From: Phocaeicola sp.
GTDB lineage: Bacteria; Bacteroidota; Bacteroidia; Bacteroidales; Bacteroidaceae
Assembly: GCA_022764505.1 (NCBI GenBank)
Contig: JALEQJ010000006.1
Coordinates: 1 to 64,000 of the forward strand
Direction: 5' to 3'
DNA: 64,000 nucleotides
Below the pieces are notes generated by a model. It worked only from the letters and a program-made list of their open reading frames with translations, searched no databases and had not been told where the DNA came from. Each line of letters begins with the position of its first letter. The stretch's first letter is position 1. Of the stretch, positions 8,335 to 17,689 are shown in pieces. The position numbers and the translations under genes were made by a program.

Positions 8335-10056
8335 ATGAAATATAAGTGGAACAATACAATACTTTCTCCCTCGATTCAGAAAAAAGCTATTCAGTTATCA
8401 AAGGACGCTAATGTTTCTTTGGTTATAGCCCAACTCTTGCTACAACGCGGTATAGAAACAGTAGATGATGTGAATGATTTTTTTCACCCGTCTTTAACCC
8501 ATTTGCATGATCCATACCTTATGCCACAAATGGATAGGGCAGTAGCCAGACTTAATACTGCTATGGGGAGAAAAGAACGTATTTTAATTTATGGAGATTA
8601 TGATGTAGATGGTACTACTTCTGTTTCTTTGGTATATAAATTCTTATTACAGTTTTATTCTAATGTGGACTATTATATCCCAGATCGTTACGATGAGGGA
8701 TATGGTGTATCTTATCAAGGCATAGATTACGCAGCAGAAACAAGTGTAAAACTCATCATAGTCTTAGATTGTGGGATTAAAGCGGTAGACGAAATAGCTT
8801 ATGCAAAGGAAAAGGGAATAGATTTTATCATTTGTGATCATCATGTTTCCGATGAAGTTTTACCCGATGCTGTAGCTATCCTTAATCCTAAGTTAGATAA
8901 TTCCACTTATCCTTACGAACATCTATCAGGCTGTGGAGTAGGATTTAAGTTTATGCAGGCATTTGCAGAGAGTAATGGTATAGACTTTTCTCTTCTTACC
9001 CCATTGTTGGATTTGGTCGCTGTAAGTATTGTATCGGATATAGTACCTATGATGGGAGAAAACAGAATCCTCACTTACTATGGTCTAAAACAGATCAATT
9101 CTAATCCAAGCGTAGGTCTTAAAGCCATCATAGATATTTGTGGACTTAGCGGGAAGGAAATTACTATGAGTGATATAGTCTTCAAAATAGGACCTCGCAT
9201 AAATGCTTCCGGTCGTATCCAAAATGGGAAAGAAGCTGTAGAACTTTTGGTAGAAAAGGATATTCAGCAAGCTTTGGAAAAAGCCCATCAGATCAATCAT
9301 TATAACGAGGCTCGGAAAGACTTGGATAAGAATATGACCGAAGAAGCGAATAATATAGTGGAAAAATTGTCCGATTTATCCGAACGACGGTCTATTGTTC
9401 TCTATAACGCAGCTTGGCACAAAGGTGTCATAGGGATTGTTGCTTCTCGCCTCACAGAAGTGTATTATCGTCCAGCAGTGGTACTCACTCACGCAGATGG
9501 ATTAGCTACAGGATCAGCTCGTTCTGTTTCTGGTTTTGATGTTTACAAAGCCATAGAAAGCTGTAAAGATTTGTTGGAAAGTTTTGGAGGGCATACATAT
9601 GCTGCAGGGCTTTCTATGAAAGTAGAACATGTAGAGGAATTTACCCAAAGATTTGAAACTTATGTAGCCAATAATATACTTCCGGATCAAATGGACGCTA
9701 CATTGGATATAGATGCTACATTGAGTTTCAAAGATATTACTCCTAAACTTTTTTATGAACTGAAGAAGTTTCAGCCATTTGGTCCGGATAATCAGAAACC
9801 TGTATTTTCTACGTCTAATGTCTACGATTATGGTACAAGTAAAGTGGTAGGAAGAGGGCAAGAACATATTAAATTGGAGCTTGTAGATAATGATTCCAAT
9901 AAGGTAATGAATGGAATAGCTTTCGGACAAAGTTCTCAGGTACGTTATATCAAAACGAAACAGTCTTTCAATATCTGTTATACCATAGAAGAAAATACCC
10001 ATAAACTTGGCGAACTGCAATTACAGATTTTAGATATAATGCCAGCCAAAGCCTAA
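8335..10056 (+). CDS. recJ: Single-stranded-DNA exonuclease RecJ
   Basis: RecJ degrades single-stranded DNA 5' to 3' in recombination and mismatch repair. The frame is open from 8185, but the upstream part is Phe/Leu-rich and unlike RecJ, so I choose the ATG at 8335 (MKYKWNNTIL), giving 573 residues, the family length. DHH-superfamily metal motifs are DYDVDGT (88-94), the LDCG aspartate and DHH (168-170). The DHHA1 motif GPRINASGR and the GFGGHTYAAG-like segment (SFGGHTYAAGLS) follow, then the OB-fold C-terminus. It lies directly upstream of recQ, a sensible repair pairing. Confidence 0.95.
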   Translation: MKYKWNNTILSPSIQKKAIQLSKDANVSLVIAQLLLQRGIETVDDVNDFFHPSLTHLHDPYLMPQMDRAVARLNTAMGRKERILIYGDYDVDGTTSVSLVYKFLLQFYSNVDYYIPDRYDEGYGVSYQGIDYAAETSVKLIIVLDCGIKAVDEIAYAKEKGIDFIICDHHVSDEVLPDAVAILNPKLDNSTYPYEHLSGCGVGFKFMQAFAESNGIDFSLLTPLLDLVAVSIVSDIVPMMGENRILTYYGLKQINSNPSVGLKAIIDICGLSGKEITMSDIVFKIGPRINASGRIQNGKEAVELLVEKDIQQALEKAHQINHYNEARKDLDKNMTEEANNIVEKLSDLSERRSIVLYNAAWHKGVIGIVASRLTEVYYRPAVVLTHADGLATGSARSVSGFDVYKAIESCKDLLESFGGHTYAAGLSMKVEHVEEFTQRFETYVANNILPDQMDATLDIDATLSFKDITPKLFYELKKFQPFGPDNQKPVFSTSNVYDYGTSKVVGRGQEHIKLELVDNDSNKVMNGIAFGQSSQVRYIKTKQSFNICYTIEENTHKLGELQLQILDIMPAKA

Positions 10057-10072
10057 TACTTACTCCTTTTTT

Positions 10073-11974
10073 ATGAAGGATTATCTATCCATATTGAAGC
10101 AATACTGGGGCTACGATGCTTTTCGTGGTGTGCAAGAAGAGATTATCAAGAGTATTGGGGAAGGGAAAGATACTTTAGGGCTTATGCCTACGGGAGGAGG
10201 AAAGTCTATTACATTTCAGGTTTCTGCATTAGCACAAGATGGCTTGTGCCTTGTGATTACACCTCTCATAGCTTTGATGAAAGATCAGGTTCGGAACTTA
10301 AAATCTAAAGGTATTAAAGCTACTGCTGTATATGCAGGAATGTCCAGAGAAGAGGTCGTAATAGCCTACGATAACTGTATTTATGGAGATTATAAATTTC
10401 TATATTTATCTCCTGAGCGCATTAATTCTGAGCTTTTTCTGAATAAGTTAAAGCATATGGCAATTACTTTTATCGCAGTAGACGAAGCACACTGTATCTC
10501 ACAGTGGGGGTACGACTTTCGCCCTTCCTATCTAAATATAGGTATCATTCGTACTCATCTTCCCGATAAACCTATTTTGGCACTCACAGCTACAGCAACT
10601 TCCAAGGTTGTAGATGATATTCAAGAAAAACTTCATTTTTCTGCAAAGAATGTGTTCAAGATGAGTTTTGAACGAGCAAATTTAGCTTACGTAGTCAGAA
10701 GAGTAGAGGATAAAAAAAGGCAGTTATTACATATCTTGTCCAGTATAGAAGGATCTGCTATTGTTTATACCAGATACAGAAGACACACAAAGGAATATGC
10801 CGAATTCTTAAACGAAAATGGCTTTACTGCTACAGAATATCACGCAGGATTTTCAGATAGACTGAAAGATGAGAAGCAAGAAATGTGGTGTACAGGGAAG
10901 GTAAGAGTAATGGTGGCTACAAATGCTTTTGGTATGGGTATAGATAAATCCGATGTGAAATTGGTTTGTCATATGGACGTACCGGAAACCATAGAAAATT
11001 ATTTCCAAGAAGCAGGTAGGGCTGGTAGAAATGGAGAAAAAGCTTATGCTGTATTGCTCTATGCAAAATCTGATAAAGGAAAACTAACCAGGCGATTAAA
11101 TGATGCCTTCCCCTCTAAAGATTATATTCGGGATATTTATGAAAAGCTTTGTTTTTTCTTCCAAATAGCTATGGGGGACGGATTTGGGTGTAGATTTGAT
11201 TTCTCTTTTGATAAATTTTGCTGGTTGAATAAGCTTGGACCAAGAGAATTGACAGGTGCTTTGCAAATTCTTACGAAAGCAGGATATATAGAATATGTAG
11301 AAGCACAAGACTATAGTGCGTTAGTTTGGTTTAGGTTAGAAAAAGAGCAACTGTACAGACTAAGAGGGAATGGAGAAATAGCAGACAGGGTAATAGAATC
11401 TATATTGCGTTCTTATACAGGTGCTTTTGCGGATTATATTATGTTTGATGAAGAAATGATTGCTTATCGGAGTGGCATCAGTAGACAGACTTTGTACGAT
11501 ACACTTGTTATGCTTTCTCGATTAGGCATATTGAGCTATATACCCTCTCGTCGTACACCTATTGTTATATTCAAAGTGCGGCGTATAGAAAAGGAAAAGC
11601 TTGTCTTTCCACCAGAAATTTATGAAGAACGGAAAGCACATAGGAAAAAGTTGATAGATGAAATTTTGTACTATGCAGAAGAAGAGGAGATCTGTAGAAG
11701 TAGAATGCTTTTACGATATTTCGGCGAGAAAACAGACCATAATTGTGGTGTTTGCGACCTCTGTGTAGCACGAAAGAAGCAAAATACAGAAGAGGAAGCT
11801 GTAAAAGATGGAGAGCGTAAAATCTTGGAAATTCTATCCGAAGGTAGTATTTATATAACCGATTTACTTCCTCATTTTCATTACAATGAAAAGAGACTCG
11901 CACGTTGTTTGCGGAATTTGATGGGTGAAGAAAAAGTCCGTTATGATGCAGGAGTCTATTCTTTGGCTAAATAA
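10073..11974 (+). CDS. recQ: ATP-dependent DNA helicase RecQ (short form)
   Basis: The 633-residue protein is a 3'-5' superfamily 2 helicase. Walker A PTGGGKS is at 39-45 and DEAH at 137-140, followed by the aromatic-rich loop SQWGYDFRPSY and the QEAGRAGRNG arginine-finger motif. The RQC zinc site is present (C-x-x-C-x-x-C pattern ending CGVCDLC). A winged-helix segment ends the protein. I see no HRDC domain. It starts 16 bases after recJ and its last 8 bases overlap the convergent cbiB stop. Confidence 0.96.
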   Translation: MKDYLSILKQYWGYDAFRGVQEEIIKSIGEGKDTLGLMPTGGGKSITFQVSALAQDGLCLVITPLIALMKDQVRNLKSKGIKATAVYAGMSREEVVIAYDNCIYGDYKFLYLSPERINSELFLNKLKHMAITFIAVDEAHCISQWGYDFRPSYLNIGIIRTHLPDKPILALTATATSKVVDDIQEKLHFSAKNVFKMSFERANLAYVVRRVEDKKRQLLHILSSIEGSAIVYTRYRRHTKEYAEFLNENGFTATEYHAGFSDRLKDEKQEMWCTGKVRVMVATNAFGMGIDKSDVKLVCHMDVPETIENYFQEAGRAGRNGEKAYAVLLYAKSDKGKLTRRLNDAFPSKDYIRDIYEKLCFFFQIAMGDGFGCRFDFSFDKFCWLNKLGPRELTGALQILTKAGYIEYVEAQDYSALVWFRLEKEQLYRLRGNGEIADRVIESILRSYTGAFADYIMFDEEMIAYRSGISRQTLYDTLVMLSRLGILSYIPSRRTPIVIFKVRRIEKEKLVFPPEIYEERKAHRKKLIDEILYYAEEEEICRSRMLLRYFGEKTDHNCGVCDLCVARKKQNTEEEAVKDGERKILEILSEGSIYITDLLPHFHYNEKRLARCLRNLMGEEKVRYDAGVYSLAK

Positions 11975-12914
11975 ATAGATGTTGCAATAAGCATAACGCT
12001 CCAACCATAAATAAGACAAAGACCAATTCCACTCTCTTATTTATTCTTGTAGAGATAATCATATCTGTAGTAGAGAGATGGCGTTCATTTTCTCCTATAT
12101 AAGGTTTATAAACTTCTACGCCAAAGTAATTATGCGTTCCTCCAAATCTACAATTCAAGATGCCTGCCAATGCGGCTTCCGGAAATCCGGAATTAGGACT
12201 TAGGTGTGCTTTCCCATATTTCCACACAAAAGAAAGAAGCTTTAATTTGTTGCAGACAGCGAGCATAAAAAAAGCTGTAATTCTGGCAGGCAGATAATTG
12301 GCTATATCATCTATATGAGCTGCCCAACAACCATAATCTTTATATCGGTCATTGCGATAGCCTATCATAGAATCTAATGTATTTATCATCTTATACATCA
12401 CCATTCCTGGTAATCCCAAGCATAAGTACCAAAATAACGGTGCAATAACACCGTCGCTTAAATTTTCTGCAAGTGTCTCTAAAGCAGCGGCTCTTACTTC
12501 CTGTGCAGATAAGTTATTTGTATCTCTGCCTACAATCCTTCCTACTTGTTTTCTTCCATCTTCTATAGAATGATCTACAGCATAAAAAACCATTGTAACT
12601 TCATCTATCAACGTCTTGCCTGCCAAGCAATAGAAAGTACCTATAGATGTAAAAAGAAGTGCAAGAATCCAATGTATGGAATATAAACCAACATAGATAA
12701 GCAAGGCGATAAGACCGCTTGCTATAATTAAGAAGATAGAAGATATTGCCCCCTTTATTTTTCTATTGCGTCCTTTGTTCCAGCGTTTTTCCATAAAAGA
12801 AATGGCATTACCAAACCATACGATAGGGTGAGGGAGGGAAGTAGGATCCCCCCATATTTTATCTGCTATATAACCTATACAGATAGCTATGATACTTATC
12901 CAATAGTGATCCAT
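11967..12914 (-). CDS. cbiB: Adenosylcobinamide-phosphate synthase (CbiB/CobD)
   Basis: The 315-residue integral membrane protein joins adenosylcobyric acid to (R)-1-amino-2-propanol or its phosphate. Typical family segments are DKIWGDPTSLPHPIVWFG near the N-terminus, the SAQEVRAAALETLAENLSDG region and NDRYKDYGCWAAHIDD. It is the last gene of the minus-strand cobalamin operon and overlaps the upstream PLP-enzyme gene by 19 bases. It has several hydrophobic membrane helices. Confidence 0.95.
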   Translation of the reverse strand: MDHYWISIIAICIGYIADKIWGDPTSLPHPIVWFGNAISFMEKRWNKGRNRKIKGAISSIFLIIASGLIALLIYVGLYSIHWILALLFTSIGTFYCLAGKTLIDEVTMVFYAVDHSIEDGRKQVGRIVGRDTNNLSAQEVRAAALETLAENLSDGVIAPLFWYLCLGLPGMVMYKMINTLDSMIGYRNDRYKDYGCWAAHIDDIANYLPARITAFFMLAVCNKLKLLSFVWKYGKAHLSPNSGFPEAALAGILNCRFGGTHNYFGVEVYKPYIGENERHLSTTDMIISTRINKRVELVFVLFMVGALCLLQHLFI

Positions 12915-13909
12915 TTTTTTATGGCATTAACCAATAAAGTATTGTCCGATGATTCTTGTACTGCAATGCGAAAAGCTCCTGCATCTAAACCTTCAAAATT
13001 AGATGCATCTCTTATGAGTAGTCCATACTCTGTAGCTAAATACTCTTTTAAGGCGTAAGCTTTCCCAATTCTAAGTCTTCCCAAAAAATAATGAGTGTCC
13101 GATTCCCAAATATCTATCAAACGTGTGTCTGCTAATTCTTTACAAACTCTTTCTCTCTCGGAAAGATAATGAGATAAATCATAGACAAATTTTTCTTGGT
13201 GTGTGATAAGATATTTGCCTGCTTCTATCGCAAGAGCATTTACGGACCACGGTGTCTTGAAATACAATAATTGCTTGATAAGATTTTTATTGGCAGTGAT
13301 ATATCCCAATCTCAATCCAGGTATGGCAAAGCGTTTTGTCATAGAGTGTATGAGTATTACATTGGGGAACTTTACGCAATGATCTGTAGTCAAGGTTTCC
13401 TTTAGAGTAAAGTATTCATAAGATTGATCTATGATGAAGAGGGTTTGCTTGCGTTCTTGTATCAATCTGTAAAGACGTTCTGCATCTTGTACTTCTCCTG
13501 TAGGGTTATTGGGATTACATAGCCAAAATACTTCGGCATCTCTCGGCAGATCATCTAAAGAAAAAATAGAACGAGGAATGATGTTATTTACTCGGCAGGC
13601 ATCTGCATATTCTGCAAAGGTGGGCTGAAGAATATAGGTGTACTTATGTTGAAATGCTTGAGCTATCAGATAAATAGATTCTACCGCACCATTGGTTACT
13701 AAAATTTCTTCTGAATGAATTTGTTTGTTGGCAGCTAAAAGCTCGTGAAGAGAATAAGGTATAGGCTCTGCATAACTACGAATTTTGGACATAGAAGCAT
13801 ACAGATGCTCTATTAGTGGTGTATGATCTAATATATGACACACATTGGAACTGAAGTTTACCTGTATATGAGGGTATTTATGTAAGTCGTCTCCGTGTCC
13901 TTCTATCAT
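12896..13909 (-). CDS. PLP-dependent threonine-phosphate decarboxylase-like aminotransferase (CobD/CobC type)
   Basis: The 337-residue fold-type I PLP enzyme has a histidinol-phosphate-aminotransferase-like layout: NPNNPTGE near the middle, the FIIDQSYEYF aspartate/tyrosine motif, and the lysine motif SMTKRFAIPGLRLGY. In cobalamin operons such genes usually make (R)-1-aminopropan-2-ol phosphate from threonine phosphate, the linker attached by CbiB. Its position between cobQ and cbiB, with overlaps on both sides, supports that role. General aminotransferase activity cannot be excluded from sequence. Confidence 0.88.
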   Translation of the reverse strand: MIEGHGDDLHKYPHIQVNFSSNVCHILDHTPLIEHLYASMSKIRSYAEPIPYSLHELLAANKQIHSEEILVTNGAVESIYLIAQAFQHKYTYILQPTFAEYADACRVNNIIPRSIFSLDDLPRDAEVFWLCNPNNPTGEVQDAERLYRLIQERKQTLFIIDQSYEYFTLKETLTTDHCVKFPNVILIHSMTKRFAIPGLRLGYITANKNLIKQLLYFKTPWSVNALAIEAGKYLITHQEKFVYDLSHYLSERERVCKELADTRLIDIWESDTHYFLGRLRIGKAYALKEYLATEYGLLIRDASNFEGLDAGAFRIAVQESSDNTLLVNAIKKWITIG

Positions 13910-15393
13910 CTTTTTTCCAGAATAGAATATAATAAAGGGATATTTATATGTTCTCTTACGTGATCTGCCAATTTATCATATTGCTCTTCCTTAAAGGTGG
14001 CATAATCTACTGTAGTACAATACTTTTTCTCTGAAATAAATGGGCGTAAGAGATAATCAATGACTTGGATATTGTCTAAAATTCCGTGTATGTAAGAACC
14101 CATACAACGTTCACTGACATAGCAACCATCTGCCTCTCCATCTTGTATTTTGCAAGGTCTACCGGCTTTTTGCGTGAGTGTAGTGATGCCCATATGTATT
14201 TCATATCCACGACATAAACCGGGTTCGTCTAAAAATTGGAATGCTACTTGGCGAGTGATTTTTTCTCCTTTGAGCTGTGTACTCGTAGGTAATAAACCTA
14301 ATCCCGGGAAATGTGTAATTTCTCCTTCTACGCCTTCCGGATCTAAGACTTCTTCTCCCATCATTTGATAACCTCCACAAACTCCGAATACAGTACTGCC
14401 ATTCTTGTGTGCATTGATGATGGCTGTGGCTACACCATTTTGTCTTATTTCATACAGATCTGCAATGGTGCTTTTGCTCCCCGGTAAGATGATAATGTCT
14501 GCTTTCTTTATTTCGTCTATATTGTTTGTATAATACAGATTTACCCGTGGATCTCTTTCCATCATATTGAAATCTGTAAAATTGGATAAGTGTTTCAATA
14601 AGATGACTGCTACATTTACTTTTCCTTGCATAGCTGTCCATTGTTTTTTACTTAGTGCCAGAGAGTCTTCTTCTTCTATGTGTATATCCTTGTAATATGG
14701 GACAACACCAAGTACAGGTACACCGGATATTTCTTCCATAATTTTAATACCCGACTGAAATAGTCGAAGATCTCCTCTAAACTTATTGACAATGATTCCT
14801 TTAATACGTTTTCTATCTTCCGGTGTTTGCAGCATAATAGATCCATAGACAGAGGCGAATACTCCACCTCTATCAATATCTGCTACTAAGATAACATCTG
14901 CATCTGCTTCTTTTGCCATAGACATATTGACCAAGTCTGTATGTCGTAGGTTGAGTTCCGAAATACTTCCTGCTCCTTCCATAACAATAGGGTTATACTT
15001 TTCAGCCAATCTATGAAAGGCGGCATTGACTGCAGTGCGTAGCTCTTCTCTTCCTTCTGTTTTGAAGTAATCGTAAGCATTCCGGTGTCCTATGGGTTTC
15101 CCATTCAGCACAACTTGAGAAGTCTTATCCGAACTGGGTTTAAGTAATAACGGATTCATATCCGTATGACAAGGAACACCTGCCGCTTCTGCTTGTACAG
15201 CTTGTGCTCTACCTATTTCTAAACCTTCCGGTGTAGCATAGGAGTTTAATGCCATATTTTGGGCTTTGAAAGGGGCGGGGGAGTATCCGTCTTGTTTGAA
15301 TATACGGCAGAATGCTGTAGCTATGATACTTTTTCCTACATCACTACCTGTACCAGCCAGCATAACCGGACGCAAAAGAGGACGTTTATTCAT
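13906..15393 (-). CDS. cobQ: Cobyric acid synthase (CobQ/CbiP)
   Basis: The enzyme amidates adenosylcobyrinic acid a,c-diamide at four positions. I take the ATG at 15393, giving 495 residues; the longer open frame adds 26 non-homologous residues that overlap the adenosyltransferase gene. The N-terminal dethiobiotin-synthetase-like domain has the P-loop GTGSDVGKS (14-22). The C-terminal class I glutaminase domain has the nucleophile motif GVCGGYQMMG and a late YIHG histidine. Its stop overlaps the next gene's start by 4 bases, as expected for translational coupling. Confidence 0.96.
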   Translation of the reverse strand: MNKRPLLRPVMLAGTGSDVGKSIIATAFCRIFKQDGYSPAPFKAQNMALNSYATPEGLEIGRAQAVQAEAAGVPCHTDMNPLLLKPSSDKTSQVVLNGKPIGHRNAYDYFKTEGREELRTAVNAAFHRLAEKYNPIVMEGAGSISELNLRHTDLVNMSMAKEADADVILVADIDRGGVFASVYGSIMLQTPEDRKRIKGIIVNKFRGDLRLFQSGIKIMEEISGVPVLGVVPYYKDIHIEEEDSLALSKKQWTAMQGKVNVAVILLKHLSNFTDFNMMERDPRVNLYYTNNIDEIKKADIIILPGSKSTIADLYEIRQNGVATAIINAHKNGSTVFGVCGGYQMMGEEVLDPEGVEGEITHFPGLGLLPTSTQLKGEKITRQVAFQFLDEPGLCRGYEIHMGITTLTQKAGRPCKIQDGEADGCYVSERCMGSYIHGILDNIQVIDYLLRPFISEKKYCTTVDYATFKEEQYDKLADHVREHINIPLLYSILEKR

Positions 15394-15973
15394 TGTTCTT
15401 ATTGACTTTCTTTTGTTTGTAAGCAAATTTTTTCCATTTTTCCTCTCCTTTGTCCGATAGTTGCAATTCAAAACGTGCCATAACGAAGAATAAATCGGAC
15501 AATCTATTGATGAGTTTCAATATAGAAGATGGAACAGGATCTTCTCTATGTAAGGTGCAAAGTCTGCGTTCTGCTCTACGAGCGAGGGTACGGGCATACT
15601 GTAGATGTGCAGATACCACATTGCCACCCGGTAATAGGAAATAACCATTATCTACCAATTGGGACATCATTTCGTCCATCCACATTTCGCATTGCTCCGG
15701 TAGTGTCTCGTCTATTTTATTGGGATTTTGTTCCCTGATAGCAGAAGGAGTTCCTACCAAACTCATTACACTCATAAGCTCTGCTTGTATTTGAAAGAGT
15801 CGCTGCTGGCGTTCATCTATATCCGGGATAAAGCTTCTTATGATGCCGATCATAGAATTTAACTCATCTATAGTACCTACAGCTTCTATGCGATTACAGT
15901 CTTTGCTTACTCTTTCTCCACCGAAGATGCCTGTAGTAGCATTGTCTCCTGTTTTTGTGTAGATTCTTTTCAT
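15386..15973 (-). CDS. ATP:cob(I)alamin adenosyltransferase (PduO type)
   Basis: The protein is 195 residues from the ATG at 15973, which begins MKRIYTKTGDNATTGIFGGERV, the standard PduO-type N-terminus with the ATP-binding TKTGD motif. The RTLARRAERR helix carries the conserved basic residues. It transfers the adenosyl group from ATP to cob(I)alamin or corrinoid intermediates. The start overlaps the cbiA stop as ATGA. A further 14 codons of open frame upstream lie inside cbiA and are not homologous, so I reject them. Confidence 0.95.
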   Translation of the reverse strand: MKRIYTKTGDNATTGIFGGERVSKDCNRIEAVGTIDELNSMIGIIRSFIPDIDERQQRLFQIQAELMSVMSLVGTPSAIREQNPNKIDETLPEQCEMWMDEMMSQLVDNGYFLLPGGNVVSAHLQYARTLARRAERRLCTLHREDPVPSSILKLINRLSDLFFVMARFELQLSDKGEEKWKKFAYKQKKVNKNNE

Positions 15974-17295
15974 TCTTTCCAAAAATCTAAAAAGTCGTTT
16001 TCTCCCCAGTACCAATGTGTATATCCGGCTACCACATTCTTGTATCTATAAATAGGGGTCTTTACTTTCATTCCTTTGGCAGTATATTGCTCTGCTATAG
16101 AGGGTAGCTCTGTAGGATTCAGTACATCCGAATAGTGAAATTCATGACCTTTCCATATAGTATCTCCTATCTGCATACTTCTATATCCCAAGTGTAGCTT
16201 TGCATTTTCCATACTTGCATCTATGGGGAGTATATCGCACATAGAATAAGCAGTTCCTCCTTTTTTGGCGGTAAGAGTGCGTGTAAGGTACATCATACCT
16301 CCACACTCAGCAAAAATTTTTCCTCCCTTTTCTGCAAAGTCTTTTACTTGCTCCATAATTTTCCGCTTGCGATATAGTTGTCTTGCAAATAATTCCGGAT
16401 ATCCTCCCGGAAAATATAATATATCTGCTGTAGGTAACTCTTTGCTATGCAATGGACTGAAGTAAACTATATGGGCTATCTCTTTCAGTCTATCTATGTT
16501 CTCTCTATAAGTAAAATTGAAAGCTGCATCTTTTGCTATAGCTATGGTAAGATTCTTTTTCTTGTAATTTGTTCTTTTCTCATTTTCTGAGGAGTAGGGT
16601 AATGAATAAGCACAAGGGAAACCTGTAGAAGTAAGTTCCAAAATAGCATCTACGTCTATTGTTTCTTCTATCATTTCGGATATTCGTTCTATGACAGTAT
16701 CCATTTCTTGTTTGGCTTGTAGAGTAAGTCCCAAGTGGCGAGAAGGTACTTTTACCTGTTCTGTATTGAGCAAGTATCCTAAACATCTCACACGAGCATC
16801 TGTACACGCTTCTTTTAGGTAAGTAAAATGACTATAAGAGGAAACTTGGTTGAAAATAACGCCTGCTATTTTTATATTGGGGTCAAAATGCTTGTAACCA
16901 TACAGAAGAGCTGCCACAGAGTAGGCTGTAGATTTGGCATTGACTACAAGGATAACGGGAAGTTGTAATAGAGCAGCTATTTCTGCACTGCTACCTTGCC
17001 TCTTGTTATATCCATCAAATAGACCCATAACTCCTTCTACCACACACGCATCGGCTTTTTCTCCATACTGATTGTAAACTTGCTGCACATGGGTTTGAGA
17101 TGCCATAAAGGTATCCAAGTTTACAGTAACATTATCTGCTGCTATGCTATGGTATTGAGTATCTATATAGTCTGGTCCACATTTGTAAGGCTGTACATTC
17201 AGTCCACGCTTTTTTAAGGCACGTAGTAGCCCCATTGTGAATGTGGTTTTTCCACTTCCGGAAGTGGCTGCTCCGATGAGAAATTGTGGCTTCAT
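15970..17295 (-). CDS. cbiA: Cobyrinic acid a,c-diamide synthase (CbiA/CobB)
   Basis: The 441-residue enzyme amidates the a and c side chains of cobyrinic acid using glutamine. The N-terminal ATPase domain has GAATSGSGKTT (8-18) and the substrate segment YKCGPDYIDTQYH. The C-terminal glutaminase domain has AECGGMMYLT. The frame extends to 17400, but a -7 promoter box lies at 17323-17330, inside that extension, and MKPQFLIGA is the family start. It is the first gene of the late cobalamin operon. Confidence 0.95.
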   Translation of the reverse strand: MKPQFLIGAATSGSGKTTFTMGLLRALKKRGLNVQPYKCGPDYIDTQYHSIAADNVTVNLDTFMASQTHVQQVYNQYGEKADACVVEGVMGLFDGYNKRQGSSAEIAALLQLPVILVVNAKSTAYSVAALLYGYKHFDPNIKIAGVIFNQVSSYSHFTYLKEACTDARVRCLGYLLNTEQVKVPSRHLGLTLQAKQEMDTVIERISEMIEETIDVDAILELTSTGFPCAYSLPYSSENEKRTNYKKKNLTIAIAKDAAFNFTYRENIDRLKEIAHIVYFSPLHSKELPTADILYFPGGYPELFARQLYRKRKIMEQVKDFAEKGGKIFAECGGMMYLTRTLTAKKGGTAYSMCDILPIDASMENAKLHLGYRSMQIGDTIWKGHEFHYSDVLNPTELPSIAEQYTAKGMKVKTPIYRYKNVVAGYTHWYWGENDFLDFWKE

Positions 17296-17322
17296 TCTGT
17301 TATATATTCTATACTTTGGTCG

Positions 17323-17330
17323 CAAAGGTA
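17323..17330 (-). promoter_or_regulatory. -7 promoter box for the cobalamin operon
   Basis: Read on the minus strand this is TACCTTTG, matching TAnnTTTG; 19 bp upstream is TTTA, one mismatch from the -33 box. It lies 27 bases before the cbiA start, leaving no room for a cobalamin riboswitch in the transcript leader. Confidence 0.6.
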
Positions 17331-17460
17331 GAAAAAAGACGCTTCTTAATAAATTCTTCCTTGCCAATTCTGTGTATATACTATACATTGCGCAGTGCAT
17401 CTTATTCAGCTTTTACACATTAATAGTCTTAATAGTTTTAATGTTGTATTTCGTGATTCG

Positions 17461-17538
17461 GTTTATATAAACTTGCATTGAGGTTTATATAAACTTCAAT
17501 GCAAGTTTATGTATTTTGTGTATAGAGTTTACACTTTG
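17461..17538. repeat. 22-bp-period array of GTTTATATAAAC units (copy 1)
   Basis: Units begin at exactly 22-bp steps: 17461 and 17483 (both GTTTATATAAAC, a perfect palindrome), 17505 (GTTTATGTATTT) and 17527 (GTTTACACTTTG). Superimposed is a perfect 15-bp inverted repeat, ATAAACTTGCATTGA (17467-17481) against 17496-17510. The array lies between divergent promoters. Similar arrays occur near 34.0 and 63.0 kb. Confidence 0.7.
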
Positions 17539-17645
17539 CGTTTTGTTTCTTGTAGGTTCCAGACTATACTGAATACTTCTGATACTTATATATGCTCTCT
17601 TTGGGAATATAAGGAAAAGTATAATCATACTCCGATAAAAAGATT

Positions 17646-17653
17646 TACCTTTG
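17646..17653 (+). promoter_or_regulatory. -7 promoter box for tdk
   Basis: TACCTTTG matches TAnnTTTG and lies 36 bases before the tdk start. No good -33 box is seen. Confidence 0.5.
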
Positions 17654-17689
17654 CTTCATCGTTTAACTATACTTTTTTGACTTCATACA

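Larger units (their letters stand above)
17296..17689. other. Intergenic region between divergent cbiA and tdk
   Basis: This 394-base non-coding stretch holds outward-facing -7 boxes for cbiA (17323-17330) and tdk (17646-17653). Between them is a tandem 22-bp-period array of GTTTATATAAAC-type units. No gene or known RNA element is visible. Confidence 0.7.

Noticed and set aside
9514..10020. Minus-strand frame of 168 codons opposite recJ
   Set aside because: Shadow of recJ coding sequence; no domain and biased composition.
17296..17400. Upstream extension of cbiA to 17400
   Set aside because: It contains a minus-strand -7 promoter box, and the residues are not homologous to CbiA.
17461..17538. 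CRISPR array
   Set aside because: The repeats are 12 bp with 10-bp gaps, palindromic and degenerate, with no cas genes. Spacing and size do not fit CRISPR.
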